DNA of 64,000 nt from Streptosporangium sp. NBC_01756 (GCF_035917975.1 NZ_CP109130.1:248001-312000); one strand, 5' to 3'; positions 1 to 8,491 are shown, counted from the first letter of the stretch. The notes: a model not told the origin generated them from the letters alone. Made by a program: numbers and translations.

Positions 1-144
1 GCCCCCGCCGGAGGCGGCCAGCTCCCGCCAGCCGGGCAGGGCGAGCAGCTCGCCGACGTCGGCGGCGTCCAACTCCACCGCGTGGTCGCCCTCGACGCGT
101 ACCGCCGTCGTGCGGCCGGGCAGGCGCAGCGTTGCGAGCTTCAC
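1..144 (-). CDS. FAH-family hydrolase, N-terminal part (fumarylpyruvate hydrolase candidate)
   Basis: Partial gene running off the left edge; only about the first 48 residues are visible. The start reads VKLATLRLPGRTTAVRVEG, the N-terminal style of fumarylacetoacetate-hydrolase-fold enzymes. The GTG start overlaps the stop of the gentisate dioxygenase gene as GTGA, so the two are translationally coupled in one operon. In gentisate degradation the ring-cleavage product maleylpyruvate is isomerised and then split by a fumarylpyruvate hydrolase of this family, which fits the position. The catalytic metal-binding domain lies outside the window, so the assignment rests on the N-terminus and the neighbour. 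Confidence 0.7.
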   Translation of the reverse strand, partial: MKLATLRLPGRTTAVRVEGDHAVELDAADVGELLALPGWRELAASGGG

Positions 145-1196
145 TCGGTCTCCTCCTTGAACTGGTGCAGTGCCTCGAAGATGGGGGTGTCGCTGAACCG
201 GAACAGATCGAAGCGTGAATCGGCCTGGACGGTCAGCGCCGACCACGACGGCACCACGGCGAGGTCTCCACGGGTGAGCCGCCGTTCGACCCCGTCCAGG
301 ACGAACACGCCGTCGCCGTCGAACACCTGGTAGACCGAGGAGCCGACCTCGCGCCGGGTCCGGGTCCGGGTGCCGGGCCGAAGCCGGTGGAACTCGGCCC
401 GGATGGTCGGCATGACGTCGCCGCCGGTGGTGGGGTTGGTGTAGCGGACCGCGGCGTGGCCGGGCTCGACGGTAGCGGCGTGGCCCTCGTCCTCCAGCGC
501 CAGTTGCTCGTCGAGCGCGCGGTCGGTGTGCTCCCAGCGGTAGGCGGCGATCGGCGAGTGCGGCCGGGCCCCCAGCCCGGACAGCGGCCGGAGGCCCGGA
601 TGCGCCCAGAGCCGTTCGGAACGGGACACCGACGGCGTTCCGGTGTCGGTGACCTGCTCTGGCCCGAACTCGAAGAACGAGCTGTCGGTGTAGTGGACGA
701 ACGGGATGTCGAGCCCGTCGATCCAGGCCATCGGCTTGTCGGTGGTGTTGTGGTGGCCGTGGAAGTGCCAGCCCGGGGTCAGCAGGAAGTCACCGCGTCG
801 CATGGCCACGGGGTCGCCGTCCACGACCGTCCAGACCCCTTCGCCCTCCACCACGAAGCGGAAGGCGTTCTGGGTGTGCCGGTGCTCGGGAGCGACCTCG
901 CGCGGGCCGAGGTACTGGATCGCCGCCCACAGCGTCGGGGTCGCGTACGGCCGGCCCTCCAGGCCCGGGTTGGCCAGGGCTATCGCGCGACGCTCTCCGC
1001 CACGGCCCACGGGCACCAGGTCGCCGGCGCGCCGGGCGAGCGGGTAGAGCCGCTTCCACTCCCACACGTGCGGCCTGGCCTGGGGGCGGGGATGCACCGG
1101 CATGAGGTCGCCCACCTGGGTCCACAGCGGGAGCAGATGCTCGGCGTCGAAGTCGGCGTACAGCCGCTGGAGCGCCGCCTCTTCAGTTGGGTTCAT
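141..1196 (-). CDS. Gentisate 1,2-dioxygenase
   Basis: A 351-residue two-cupin protein. It cleaves gentisate (2,5-dihydroxybenzoate) with O2 and Fe(II) to maleylpyruvate in the cytoplasm. The N-terminal cupin shows the histidine-rich metal site in APEHRHTQNAFRF followed by GWHFHGHHN, both typical of bacterial gentisate dioxygenases; length matches the family. A second, degenerate cupin lies in the last 130 residues (VFDGDGVFVLDG). The ATG at 1196 gives the family-length protein; the open frame upstream is only a shadow through the divergent IclR gene. It is followed by the coupled FAH-family gene and faces an IclR regulator only 27 bp away, so a small aromatic-acid operon under IclR control is likely. 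Salicylate or 3-hydroxybenzoate feeder enzymes are not in the window. Confidence 0.9.
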   Translation of the reverse strand: MNPTEEAALQRLYADFDAEHLLPLWTQVGDLMPVHPRPQARPHVWEWKRLYPLARRAGDLVPVGRGGERRAIALANPGLEGRPYATPTLWAAIQYLGPREVAPEHRHTQNAFRFVVEGEGVWTVVDGDPVAMRRGDFLLTPGWHFHGHHNTTDKPMAWIDGLDIPFVHYTDSSFFEFGPEQVTDTGTPSVSRSERLWAHPGLRPLSGLGARPHSPIAAYRWEHTDRALDEQLALEDEGHAATVEPGHAAVRYTNPTTGGDVMPTIRAEFHRLRPGTRTRTRREVGSSVYQVFDGDGVFVLDGVERRLTRGDLAVVPSWSALTVQADSRFDLFRFSDTPIFEALHQFKEETE

Positions 1197-1223
1197 GGCG
1201 ACCAAGCTATAAACAGATTCTTT
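1197..1223. promoter_or_regulatory. Shared divergent control region of the gentisate operon and its IclR regulator
   Basis: Only 27 bp separate the two start codons. The AT-rich core contains TATAAA at 1208-1213, placed to start a leaderless or nearly leaderless IclR transcript at the ATG at 1224, and on the other strand TATAGC in front of the dioxygenase. The -35 elements and any IclR operator must therefore overlap the two coding regions. Hexamer assignments are by eye. Confidence 0.4.
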
Positions 1224-2000
1224 ATGGTGCACTATCATTCTTCTGTGAAGAACAAGCCGGTATATGCCCTCGGCTCCGTCGACAACGTGCTGCTCCTGCT
1301 GCACATGCTGCGCGACCAGGGGAAGCTCAAGGTCACCGATGTCGCCAAGGAGCTGGGCATCGCCCGGTCCACCGCCCACCGGCTGCTCGCCATGCTGGTC
1401 TACCGGGACTTCGCCGTACAGGACGACAACCACACCTACCTTCCCGGGCCGTTCCTGTCCTCGGCCGGCGGCGACCTCGGGGGCTCCGCTCTCAGAAAGC
1501 TCCGCGAGCTCGCCCGGCCGCACATGGAGACGCTGTGCGGAAGGGTCCAGGAGACCGTCAACCTCATGGTCCGCGTCGGCACGGAGGTGCGGTTCCTGTC
1601 CAGCGTGGAGTCGTCGCAGATCCTGCACGTCGGCGACCGGCGGGGCACGATCCTGCCCGCCCATCATGCGTCGGGCGGCAAGGTCCTGCTGTCCGAGCTG
1701 CCCGACGAGCGGATCCGGGAGCTCTATCCGAATCTGTCCGACGCCGAGCGGGCCGGACTGACGCGTGATCTCGACGACATCCGCGCCCGTGGATACGGCC
1801 TCAACATCGAGGAGACCGAGCAGGGGGTCTCGGCGATCGGCGCCGCCGTGCACAACGGGCAGGGCGGCGCGATCGCGGCGCTGTCGATCGCGATCCCGTC
1901 GGCCAGGTTCGGCCCCGACCGGATCGGTCCCTTCGCCCGCGAACTCCACCGCGCCGTCCTGGAAACCGAGCGCGCCCTCGCGGACTTCCCGGATCTCTGA
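1224..2000 (+). CDS. IclR-family transcriptional regulator of the gentisate operon
   Basis: A 258-residue protein with an N-terminal winged helix-turn-helix (about residues 12-75, with ELGIARSTAHRLLAML as the recognition region) and a C-terminal IclR effector domain (about 90-255) ending in the family-typical ATLSIAIPSARF-like segment, here AALSIAIPSARF. Length is normal for IclR proteins. The ATG at 1224 is used because it is the first start after the divergent promoter; the frame is open further upstream only by overlap with the dioxygenase gene. Its divergent position makes the gentisate operon the likely target, with gentisate or a precursor such as salicylate or a hydroxybenzoate as ligand (inference). 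Whether it activates or represses cannot be read from the sequence. Confidence 0.85.
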   Translation: MVHYHSSVKNKPVYALGSVDNVLLLLHMLRDQGKLKVTDVAKELGIARSTAHRLLAMLVYRDFAVQDDNHTYLPGPFLSSAGGDLGGSALRKLRELARPHMETLCGRVQETVNLMVRVGTEVRFLSSVESSQILHVGDRRGTILPAHHASGGKVLLSELPDERIRELYPNLSDAERAGLTRDLDDIRARGYGLNIEETEQGVSAIGAAVHNGQGGAIAALSIAIPSARFGPDRIGPFARELHRAVLETERALADFPDL

Positions 2001-2072
2001 CGCCCCCGCCGGGCCGCCGAGCGGCCTGTGCGAGCAGGACGAGGTCGGCCTTCGACTACGGCATGTCCTGGT

Positions 2073-2714
2073 TCAAGGGCCAGAACACGGGCACCGGCCA
2101 GTGCCTCCGGCTGCGTCGCGCGAGGCGCGTTCGGTCGCGAGGGCGTCGAGGTGACGTGCGATGGCGGCGGTCAACGACTCGGCTGTGTGGATGTCCGGAC
2201 GCATGGCTGCATGCACGGCGAGACCGTCCAGCAACGCGTGCAGGCGTTCGGCCTCGGCTGGTATGTCGGTCGGAGCCAGGCCTGCTGCCGACAGGTCGGT
2301 GACCATCGCTTCACAACCGGCCCGCAGGGCGTCGTATCCCTTATCGCGCAGGCTCCCAAGCACAGGGTCGACCATGGCCCGGGATGTGAAGGCCAACCAG
2401 ACTTCGTTCTCCGCCCGCCGTTCGTCGTCGAGCGGGAGCAGTTCGGTCAGCACGCTCTGCGCTCTTCGCCGGGGGTCGGCCTCGGGCTCCAGTCCGGCGA
2501 GGCGGGACTCGATCCGGTTGATGACCGTACGGAACGCGAACACCATGAGCTCGGACTGGCTTGCGAAGTAGTGCCGCAGCGAGCCCATCGACAGTCCCGC
2601 CTCACGGGCGACGTTGCGGACCGAGGCTTGCTCCAGACCGTCGCGGCGCATCACCCGCAGTACGGCCTCGGCCAGCAGCAGCCGACGCTCTGCTGGATCC
2701 ACCACTTTGGGCAC
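2073..2714 (-). CDS. TetR-family transcriptional regulator
   Basis: A 213-residue protein starting at GTG. The N-terminal TetR helix-turn-helix is clear: VRNVAREAGLSMGSLRHYF at about residues 32-50, followed by an all-helical ligand domain of the usual length. It is convergent with the IclR gene and divergent from a decayed membrane-protein reading frame. Two near-identical direct repeats lie directly upstream (2725-2740 and 2754-2769) and probably form its operator. The ligand cannot be predicted. The C-terminal tail (about 15 residues, Ser/Gly/Cys-rich) is low-complexity and may reflect drift of the stop codon. Confidence 0.85.
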   Translation of the reverse strand: MPKVVDPAERRLLLAEAVLRVMRRDGLEQASVRNVAREAGLSMGSLRHYFASQSELMVFAFRTVINRIESRLAGLEPEADPRRRAQSVLTELLPLDDERRAENEVWLAFTSRAMVDPVLGSLRDKGYDALRAGCEAMVTDLSAAGLAPTDIPAEAERLHALLDGLAVHAAMRPDIHTAESLTAAIARHLDALATERASRDAAGGTGRCPCSGP

Positions 2715-2724
2715 TGCCCTTTTA

Positions 2725-2769
2725 TAGCACAGTCATGTTAGTCTGCCGGTTGTTAGCACAGTCGTATTA
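2725..2769. promoter_or_regulatory. Two direct repeats, candidate TetR operator
   Basis: TAGCACAGTCATGTTA at 2725-2740 and TAGCACAGTCGTATTA at 2754-2769 match at 14 of 16 positions and start 29 bp apart, close to three helical turns. They lie between the TetR start codon and the decayed gene on the other side, where a TetR repressor would block both promoters. Confidence 0.6.
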
Positions 2770-2835
2770 CGAAACTCCGGAGCCAGACGGTGACGTTTTC
2801 CCGTACGACCGACGTACAGCCACGCCCGCCCCGGA

Positions 2836-3200
2836 GTGGCCCGACCGCGCTGCTTCACAATCGCAGCGTCCAACTCGCCGCAATCGGCTGGCTCGGCGGC
2901 AATGTGGTGGTCCTTTTCTGCGACTCACCGGATCGACCGCGACCACGGTGATCCTGGGCGGGCTCACCTATACGGCGCTCCATCCATATCTGGGACGCGT
3001 GGACGGTGTTCACCTCGCCGGGCAACGCCGCCCTGTCGGTCGTCTTCCTGCTGCTGACCTACTTCGCGCCGGGAATGTTCAAGACGGTTCTCACGGTGCG
3101 GACCGGCAACGCATGGGTTCATGTCTGGGGCTACCACGCATTGGCGCCGCACACCCTCATCGACGCGCCACACATGGTCCACGTCTTCCATCTCAGATGA
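2836..3200 (+). pseudogene. Decayed membrane-protein gene (unrecognised)
   Basis: Three short reading-frame segments in three phases follow each other: LLHNRSVQLAAIGWLGGNVV, then TTVILGGLTYTALHPYLG, then HIWDAWTVFTSPGNAALSVV continuing to a stop at 3200. All are hydrophobic and read like consecutive membrane helices of one protein, so at least two frameshifts are implied. I do not recognise the family. It sits where the target gene of the divergent TetR regulator is expected. If the frameshifts are sequencing errors, the intact gene would encode a membrane protein of roughly 120 residues or more. Confidence 0.45.
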
Positions 3201-3333
3201 AGGCTCACCGGCCACCGCGCCGCCACGGCGAATCATCGGCTCGAGGCGTTGCCGAGCGGATTCGACGGCCGGCGACCTCGCTCGCACATCCCGTATCAGT
3301 CGACTGTCATCAACCACAGGTAAGGAACCACGC

Positions 3334-3879
3334 ATGCGGAAAATCATCGCCTCCACATACACCACGCTCGACGGATACATCGACGACCCGCACCTGTGGT
3401 CCATGCAGCACAACAGCCCGGACGCAATGGAGTACGCGCTGAAGCTCACCCTGGGTTGCGACGCGCTGCTGCTGGGCCGCGTCACCTACCTGGGCATGGC
3501 CGAGGCCTGGCCCGGCATGGGCGGCAACCCCTACGGCGACCACGTCAACAGCATCGCCAAGTACGCGGTCTCCGCCACCTTGGACGAGACCGCAAACTGG
3601 AACAACTCGGCGATCATTCCGGGTGGCGATCTCATCGCCGAGGTCACCAGGCTCAAGTCCCAGCCCGGCCACGACATTCTCACCTGGGGCTGCGGCCGGC
3701 TCACCGACGACCTCGCCAAGCACGGGCTGCTCGACGAGTACCGCATCTGGATCTACCCCGTGATCAAGGGCGAAGGCGAACCCCTTTTCCGGCCCGAGAG
3801 CGCCACCGCCGTGCAGCTCACCGATACGACGTCATTCGCCTCTGGTGTCGTCGTCCTCACCTACCGCGCCACCGCCTGA
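3334..3879 (+). CDS. Dihydrofolate-reductase-like (RibD C-terminal fold) protein
   Basis: A 181-residue protein starting MRKIIASTYTTLDGYI, the N-terminal pattern of the actinobacterial DHFR-family proteins related to the C-terminal domain of RibD. The family signature near the end, LIDEYRIWIYPVIKGEG-like (here LLDEYRIWIYPVIKGEG), and the HDILTWGCGRLTDDL NADPH-site region are present. A ribosome binding site (AAGGA, about 3322-3326) sits before the ATG. Members bind NADPH, but very few have a known substrate; they are not the housekeeping folate enzyme. It appears to be a single gene with a strong terminator 30 bp downstream. Confidence 0.85.
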   Translation: MRKIIASTYTTLDGYIDDPHLWSMQHNSPDAMEYALKLTLGCDALLLGRVTYLGMAEAWPGMGGNPYGDHVNSIAKYAVSATLDETANWNNSAIIPGGDLIAEVTRLKSQPGHDILTWGCGRLTDDLAKHGLLDEYRIWIYPVIKGEGEPLFRPESATAVQLTDTTSFASGVVVLTYRATA

Positions 3880-3909
3880 CGAACACCGCCCCGCACGACA
3901 ACCACCGGC

Positions 3910-3946
3910 GATCTCCCGGGAGCGATGACACCGCTCCCGGGAGATC
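3910..3946. terminator. Intrinsic terminator hairpin after the DHFR-like gene
   Basis: Perfect 14-bp stem: GATCTCCCGGGAGC at 3910-3923 pairs with 3933-3946 across a 9-nt loop. It lies 30 bp after the stop codon at 3879. No U-run follows, which is common in high-GC actinomycetes. Confidence 0.75.
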
Positions 3947-4010
3947 CCGCTTCAACTCGGCGACGCACTCCCCGGTCACCTTGGTGTCGGCACGGGTTGC
4001 CCTGCTTGCC

Positions 4011-4030
4011 GGCGCCGATCGATCGGCGCC
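4011..4030. repeat. Perfect 20-bp palindrome
   Basis: GGCGCCGATCGATCGGCGCC reads identically on both strands with no loop. It lies between the convergent 3' ends of the DHFR-like gene and the GHL10 gene. It could be part of a terminator for the leftward gene or a protein-binding site; the sequence alone does not decide. Confidence 0.6.
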
Positions 4031-4079
4031 ACGGGTCCGTCCGAGCGGGGGCACCCCCCGCAGGTCTCCCGCGTGCTGG

Positions 4080-5630
4080 TCACCAGTGCACGCGACGGCC
4101 CTGGCTCGGCGGGCTCTGCCGGTTGGCCCGGTCGACGGCGGTCACGTAGTAGTAGGCGCCCTTGGCGCCCGCCGGATCGGTCCAGCGCGCGTGCCGGCCG
4201 GCGGGGACGACCGCGACCAGGTTGCGGGCGTCCGCGAAGTCCTCAGACCTGGCGGGCCTGTCGAGCCGGTAGATCGCGTACTGGAACGGCGTGTCCCTGC
4301 CGGTGGCGACGATGTGCAACTCGGTGCCGCCGTTCCCCCGATGCGCCGAGGCGAGCACCGGACGGCGCGGCGCATGGCCGTCGGCGAGCCTGGGCAGCAG
4401 CGGGCCGAGGGCCGGGCGGGTGTAGTGGTCGGTCACCGTGGTGCTGACCGATCCGAGGCGGTCCTCGCGGACGTCGTTGGCGTTGTACCAGATGTCGCCG
4501 CCGACCTCGGGGTGGTTCCGGTTCAGAGCCAGGTGGTCGGTGAGCTCGCTCGGCCGGAACCACTCGGCGGGCTGCCCGGCGGCCCCCGCCTTGTAGGCGG
4601 CCTGGCCGATCCAGAGCTGTGTACCGGTGCCCGCCGCCACGGCGGACCACCAGGGAATCAGCTTGGCGTAGTCGGCGTTCGACTGGCCGATGTACCAGTA
4701 GATCTGCGGTGCGATGTAGTCCAGCCAGCCCTTCTTGACCCAGCCCCGGGTGTCGGCGTGCAGGCTGTCGTAGGACTGGCCGCCGCTCGTCTCCGAGCCG
4801 AGGGGGTCGGTGGCCTTGTTGCGCCAGATGCCGGAGGGGCTGATGCCCCAGGCGATCTCGGGCTTGGCCCGCCGGACCCGCTGCTGCATCTCCTGCACGA
4901 GCAGGTCCACGTTGTTGCGCCGCCAGGCCGCGAGGTCGGGGAAGCCCTGACCGTGCTGGGCGAAGGCGGCGCTGTCGTCGAAGGCGGCGGTGTTGACCGG
5001 GTAGAAGTAGTCGTCGAAGTGCAGGCCGTCGATGTCGTACCTGGTCACCGCGTCCATCATGGCGTCCTGCACGAACGCCCGCACCTCGGGCATGCCCGGG
5101 TTGTAGTAGAGCTTGCCGCCGTAGGGGATGACCCAGTCGGGGTGCTTCCTGCCCGGGTGGTCCGGGTGCAGCTTGGCCGGGTCCGGCTGCATCGACACGC
5201 GGTAGGGGTTGAACCACGCGTGGAAGGCCAGGCCGCGCTTGTGCGTCTCCTCGACCAGGAAGGCCAGCGGGTCGTAGCCAGGGTCCTGTCCCTGGGTGCC
5301 GGTCAGATACTGCGACCAGGGCTCGAACGGCGAGGGCCAGAAGGCGTCGGCGGTCGGCCGGATCTGCACGAACACCGCGTTCAGCTTGCGGGCCTGTGCC
5401 AGGTCGAGCCAGGCGAGGTATTCGGCCTTCTGCTGGTCGGCGGTCAGCCCGGTCTTCGACGGCCAGTTGATGTTGACGACCGAGGCGATCCACATGCCGC
5501 GCATCTGGCGCAGCGGCGGCACGTATCCGGCGGGGGCCAGGGAGGAGGCGAAGGCCGGCAGGGGTACCGCGGTCGCCGCGGCGGCGAGGGCGAGGCCGCG
5601 CAGGACGGTACGGCGAGTGGGTGAGCTCAT
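4080..5630 (-). CDS. Secreted glycosyl-hydrolase-like GHL10 (DUF187) protein
   Basis: A 516-residue protein with a Tat signal (TRRTVLRGLALAAAATAVP, residues 5-23) and cleavage expected after AFA. The mature part begins with the GHL10 hallmark LRQMRGMWIASVVNINWPSK, then a (beta/alpha)8-type glycosidase core of about 300 residues (HAWFNPYRVS, YDIDGLHFDDYFYP, WGISPSGIWRN) and a C-terminal fibronectin-III-like domain. GHL10 enzymes act on polysaccharides outside the cell. The divergent nagZ-murR operon makes peptidoglycan the likely substrate here (inference). The ATG at 5630 has a GGAG ribosome site at about 5635-5638; the longer upstream frame lacks a signal sequence. Transcription starts inside the shared 228-bp region with nagZ. 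Confidence 0.85.
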   Translation of the reverse strand: MSSPTRRTVLRGLALAAAATAVPLPAFASSLAPAGYVPPLRQMRGMWIASVVNINWPSKTGLTADQQKAEYLAWLDLAQARKLNAVFVQIRPTADAFWPSPFEPWSQYLTGTQGQDPGYDPLAFLVEETHKRGLAFHAWFNPYRVSMQPDPAKLHPDHPGRKHPDWVIPYGGKLYYNPGMPEVRAFVQDAMMDAVTRYDIDGLHFDDYFYPVNTAAFDDSAAFAQHGQGFPDLAAWRRNNVDLLVQEMQQRVRRAKPEIAWGISPSGIWRNKATDPLGSETSGGQSYDSLHADTRGWVKKGWLDYIAPQIYWYIGQSNADYAKLIPWWSAVAAGTGTQLWIGQAAYKAGAAGQPAEWFRPSELTDHLALNRNHPEVGGDIWYNANDVREDRLGSVSTTVTDHYTRPALGPLLPRLADGHAPRRPVLASAHRGNGGTELHIVATGRDTPFQYAIYRLDRPARSEDFADARNLVAVVPAGRHARWTDPAGAKGAYYYVTAVDRANRQSPPSQGRRVHW

Positions 5631-5770
5631 ACGGACTCCAAGGGGGGTGTTGCGCCTCTGACCGTCCCGGCGGCTCCGGCCACGGGCCGGAAGCCGCGGG
5701 TCAGGTGCCGTCGAGCGGACATCGGGCCGGTCAGGAGGGGTCACGGGGGTCTCGACGGCGAGAATGGCAG

Positions 5771-5806
5771 AAATTTACTTTCGAAGCAATGATGATGAAA
5801 GAAAGT
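5771..5806. promoter_or_regulatory. Candidate MurR/RpiR operator upstream of nagZ
   Basis: An AT-rich island in otherwise GC-rich DNA: AATTTACTTTCG at 5772-5783 and an inverted ACTTTC/GAAAGT pair (5777-5782 and 5801-5806, 18 bp apart). It lies between the divergent GHL10 and nagZ genes. Related T-rich sequences precede murQ/namZ and the Opp operon in this window, so a shared regulator site is plausible. Extent chosen by eye. Confidence 0.45.
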
Positions 5807-5858
5807 GTCATTGATGTGTAACCTGCCCGGAGACGTCTCCGGCGAGAAGGTGCCACCA

Positions 5859-7421
5859 ATGTCCCACAGCAGCCCCCATCTGGACCGGCTGGCCATGACC
5901 GTGCTCCAGCCCGGATTCGACGGCACCGCGCCGCCCGACTGGCTGCGCCGGGCGCTGGCCGACGGACTCGGCGGTGCCGTGCTGTTCGCCCGCAACCTCA
6001 CGGACCGGGCGCAGACGGCCGAGCTCGTCGCCGGGCTCCGGCGGGAGAACCCCGCCGTGGTGGTCGCGGTGGACGAGGAGGGCGGGGCGGTCACCCGGCT
6101 GGAGGCCAGGACGGGCAGTTCCTGGCCGGGCAACCGGGCGCTCGGCGTGGCCGACGACACCGGACGGACCGAACGGGTCGCCCGCGAGATCGGCCTGCTG
6201 CTCGCCGCCGCCGACATCACCCTGGACTACGCCCCCGTGGTGGACGTCAACGCCAACCCGGCCAACCCGGTGATCGGCATCCGCTCCTTCGGCCCCGACC
6301 CCGACCTCGTGTCCCGGCAGGGCGTGGCCTGGATCGCCGGCCTGCAGAGCACCGGGGTGGCGGCCTGCGCCAAGCACTTCCCCGGCCACGGCGACACCGT
6401 CACCGACTCCCATCACGCCCTGCCGACCGTGCACGCCTCCCCGGAGCTCCTCCGGGAGCGCGACCTGCCGCCGTTCCACGCGGCGGTGCGGGCCGGCGTC
6501 CAGGCCGTGATGTGCGGTCACCTGCTGGTGCCCTCGCTCGACCCGGACAGCCCGGCCACGCTGAGCAGGCCGATCCTGACCGGCCTGCTCCGCGAGGAGA
6601 TGGGCTTCGACGGGCTGCTGGTCACCGACGCGATCGAGATGGGCGCCGTCGCCGCGCTGCACCCGCCGGGCGAGATCGCCGTCCGCGCGCTGGCCGCCGG
6701 GGTGGACGCGATCTGCGTCGGTACGTCCTCCCCCGGCGGGGAGAGCGTCTACGCGCTGCGCGACGCGATCGTGACGGCCGTCCTGGAGGGGAGACTGCCC
6801 GAGGAGCGCCTCGCCCAGGCGGCGGCACGCGTGCTGGCCCTGGCCGCCTGGCACGCGGAGCACCCCGCACGGAAGGCGGAGCCGTCGCGGGACACCGAGG
6901 AAGGCGCGGAACTCGGCATGGAGACCGCACGCGCCGCCATGCGCGTGGTCGTCGCGGCCGACCACCCCGCGTCCCCGTCCGGGCACGAGCGAGGCGGCCG
7001 GCCCGCCGGGCACGCCCCGCGTGTCCCCGCGCCGTCCTCCCCCGCGATCTCGCGGCCACCGCTGGTCGTCGACATCGCCCCGCGGCTGAACCTGGCGATC
7101 GACCCCGGCGTCCCCACCGGTCTGATCGGCGCCCTGACCGAACTGCTGCCCGGCACCGCCGGGCAGACCGTCACCGCCGAGACGGCCAGGCTTCCCGACA
7201 TCTCCGACGACGGACGCCCGCTCGTCCTGGTGGTGCACGACGCCGGCCGCCATACCTGGGTCCGGGACCTGTTGGCGCAGGCCGTACGGCTGCGCCCCGA
7301 CGCGATCGTGGTCGAGACCGGGATGCCGGGCGAGCCCACCGGAGCGATCTACCTCGCCACCCACGGTATTTCCCGGGTTTCGGCCCGCGCTGTCGCACTA
7401 TGGCTGGTCGGCGGCCAATAA
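5859..7421 (+). CDS. nagZ: Beta-N-acetylglucosaminidase NagZ (GH3)
   Basis: A 520-residue GH3 enzyme that removes the non-reducing GlcNAc from GlcNAc-MurNAc fragments during cell-wall recycling. The NagZ loop KHFPGHGDTVTDSH starts at residue 172, giving the Asp183/His185 acid-base dyad; the nucleophile is Asp257 in LVTDAIEMGAVA. Residues 1-340 form the barrel, and about 180 further residues form the second domain found in longer two-domain NagZ proteins such as the Bacillus one. No signal peptide or lipobox is visible, so the enzyme should be cytoplasmic, unlike the secreted Bacillus enzyme. The ATG at 5859 has GAGAAGG at 5843-5849; an upstream in-frame start would add 18 poorly supported residues. 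It is followed 26 bp later by the murR-like regulator. Confidence 0.92.
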   Translation: MSHSSPHLDRLAMTVLQPGFDGTAPPDWLRRALADGLGGAVLFARNLTDRAQTAELVAGLRRENPAVVVAVDEEGGAVTRLEARTGSSWPGNRALGVADDTGRTERVAREIGLLLAAADITLDYAPVVDVNANPANPVIGIRSFGPDPDLVSRQGVAWIAGLQSTGVAACAKHFPGHGDTVTDSHHALPTVHASPELLRERDLPPFHAAVRAGVQAVMCGHLLVPSLDPDSPATLSRPILTGLLREEMGFDGLLVTDAIEMGAVAALHPPGEIAVRALAAGVDAICVGTSSPGGESVYALRDAIVTAVLEGRLPEERLAQAAARVLALAAWHAEHPARKAEPSRDTEEGAELGMETARAAMRVVVAADHPASPSGHERGGRPAGHAPRVPAPSSPAISRPPLVVDIAPRLNLAIDPGVPTGLIGALTELLPGTAGQTVTAETARLPDISDDGRPLVLVVHDAGRHTWVRDLLAQAVRLRPDAIVVETGMPGEPTGAIYLATHGISRVSARAVALWLVGGQ

Positions 7422-7447
7422 ACTTCCTCCTGACAGAAGAGGTGCGA

Positions 7448-8341
7448 ATGAACGATCACGATGGCCCCACCCCCGGGAACCTGGTGGCCACGGTGCGGGC
7501 CGTCCTGCCCTCGCTCACCCCCGCAGCGCAGGCCATCGCCCGTCTCATCCTCGAAGACCCGGCGATGGTGGCCCGCAGCACCATCACCGAGTTCAGCGCG
7601 GTCTCCGGGACGAGTGAGGCCACGATCGTGCGCACCGCCAGGGCTCTGGGCTTCGCCGGCTACTCCCAGCTGCGTTTCGCCCTGGCCGCGGCGGTGGCCC
7701 GGGAGGAGCCCGAACGGCTCGTCCCCGGCGACCTGGGGCCCGACGACCCGCTCACCGACGTGATCGCGAAGGTGACCCGGGCCGAGTCCGAGGCGCTGGC
7801 CGACACCGCGGCCCAGCTCAACCCCGACCGGCTGGGCACGGTGGTGGAGGCCATGGTCGCCGCCCGCCGGGTGGACGTCTACGGAGTCGGCGCCTCCGGC
7901 GTGGTGGCGGTCGACATGGCGCAGAAGCTGATGCGGATCGGCCGGCCCGGTCACGCCTTCGCCGACGCCCATCTCGCGCTGACCAGCGCGGCACTGATGG
8001 GGCAGGGCGACGTCGCGGTCGGGGTGAGCTGCACCGGCGAGACCCCCGACGTGATCGCGCCCATGCAGCTCGCGCACAAGGGGGGCGCGACCACGGTGGC
8101 GATCACCAACAACCCCCGCTCCTCGCTCGCCGAGCTCGCCGACCACGTCCTGGTCTCGGCCGGCCGGGAGACCGCGTTCCGTCCCGGCGCACTGGCCAGC
8201 CGGATCAGTCAGCTCCTGATCGTCGACTGCATCTTCGTCGGCATCGCCCAGCGCACGTTCGAGACCTCGCAGGCGGCGGTGCGCGCCACCCGGAGCGCGC
8301 TCGACGACTACATGGCCGACACCCGCCGCCGGAACAAGTAG
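7448..8341 (+). CDS. MurR/RpiR-family transcriptional regulator
   Basis: A 297-residue regulator with an N-terminal RpiR helix-turn-helix (ITEFSAVSGTSEATIVRTAR, about residues 41-60) and a C-terminal SIS sugar-phosphate-binding domain (VDVYGVGASGVVAVDMAQKL, then VGVSCTGETPDVI). Proteins of this type in cell-wall recycling operons sense MurNAc-6-phosphate. It forms an operon with nagZ (26-bp gap, ribosome site AGAAGAGG before the ATG). The likely regulon is this operon, the divergent GHL10 gene and, by shared promoter motifs, murQ/namZ and the Opp transporter 20-29 kb away. Alternative: a GlcNAc-type regulator; the operon partner favours MurNAc. Confidence 0.85.
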   Translation: MNDHDGPTPGNLVATVRAVLPSLTPAAQAIARLILEDPAMVARSTITEFSAVSGTSEATIVRTARALGFAGYSQLRFALAAAVAREEPERLVPGDLGPDDPLTDVIAKVTRAESEALADTAAQLNPDRLGTVVEAMVAARRVDVYGVGASGVVAVDMAQKLMRIGRPGHAFADAHLALTSAALMGQGDVAVGVSCTGETPDVIAPMQLAHKGGATTVAITNNPRSSLAELADHVLVSAGRETAFRPGALASRISQLLIVDCIFVGIAQRTFETSQAAVRATRSALDDYMADTRRRNK

Positions 8342-8429
8342 GCCGCCGGCCCCGGGCCAGGGGAGCGACGGATTCAGCGGGTGCGCCGCAGCGCCCCGCG
8401 GGACCTGCTCCGCCGGCCCGGTGCCGGAT

Positions 8430-8467
8430 GGCCCTCCTCGTCCGGCACCGCCAGGACGAGGAGGGCC
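8430..8467. terminator. Bidirectional terminator between murR-like and subtilase genes
   Basis: Perfect 14-bp stem, GGCCCTCCTCGTCC at 8430-8443 with 8454-8467, loop of 10 nt, located between two convergent genes (stops at 8341 and 8492). It can serve both. Confidence 0.75.
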
Positions 8468-8491
8468 CACTCGGCCCGGTGAACGCGATGA

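Noticed and set aside
3396-5624. Long rightward open frame opposite the GHL10 gene
   Set aside because: High-GC shadow frame: no motifs, Val/Arg/Gly-biased composition, while the opposite strand encodes a clear Tat-exported GHL10 protein.
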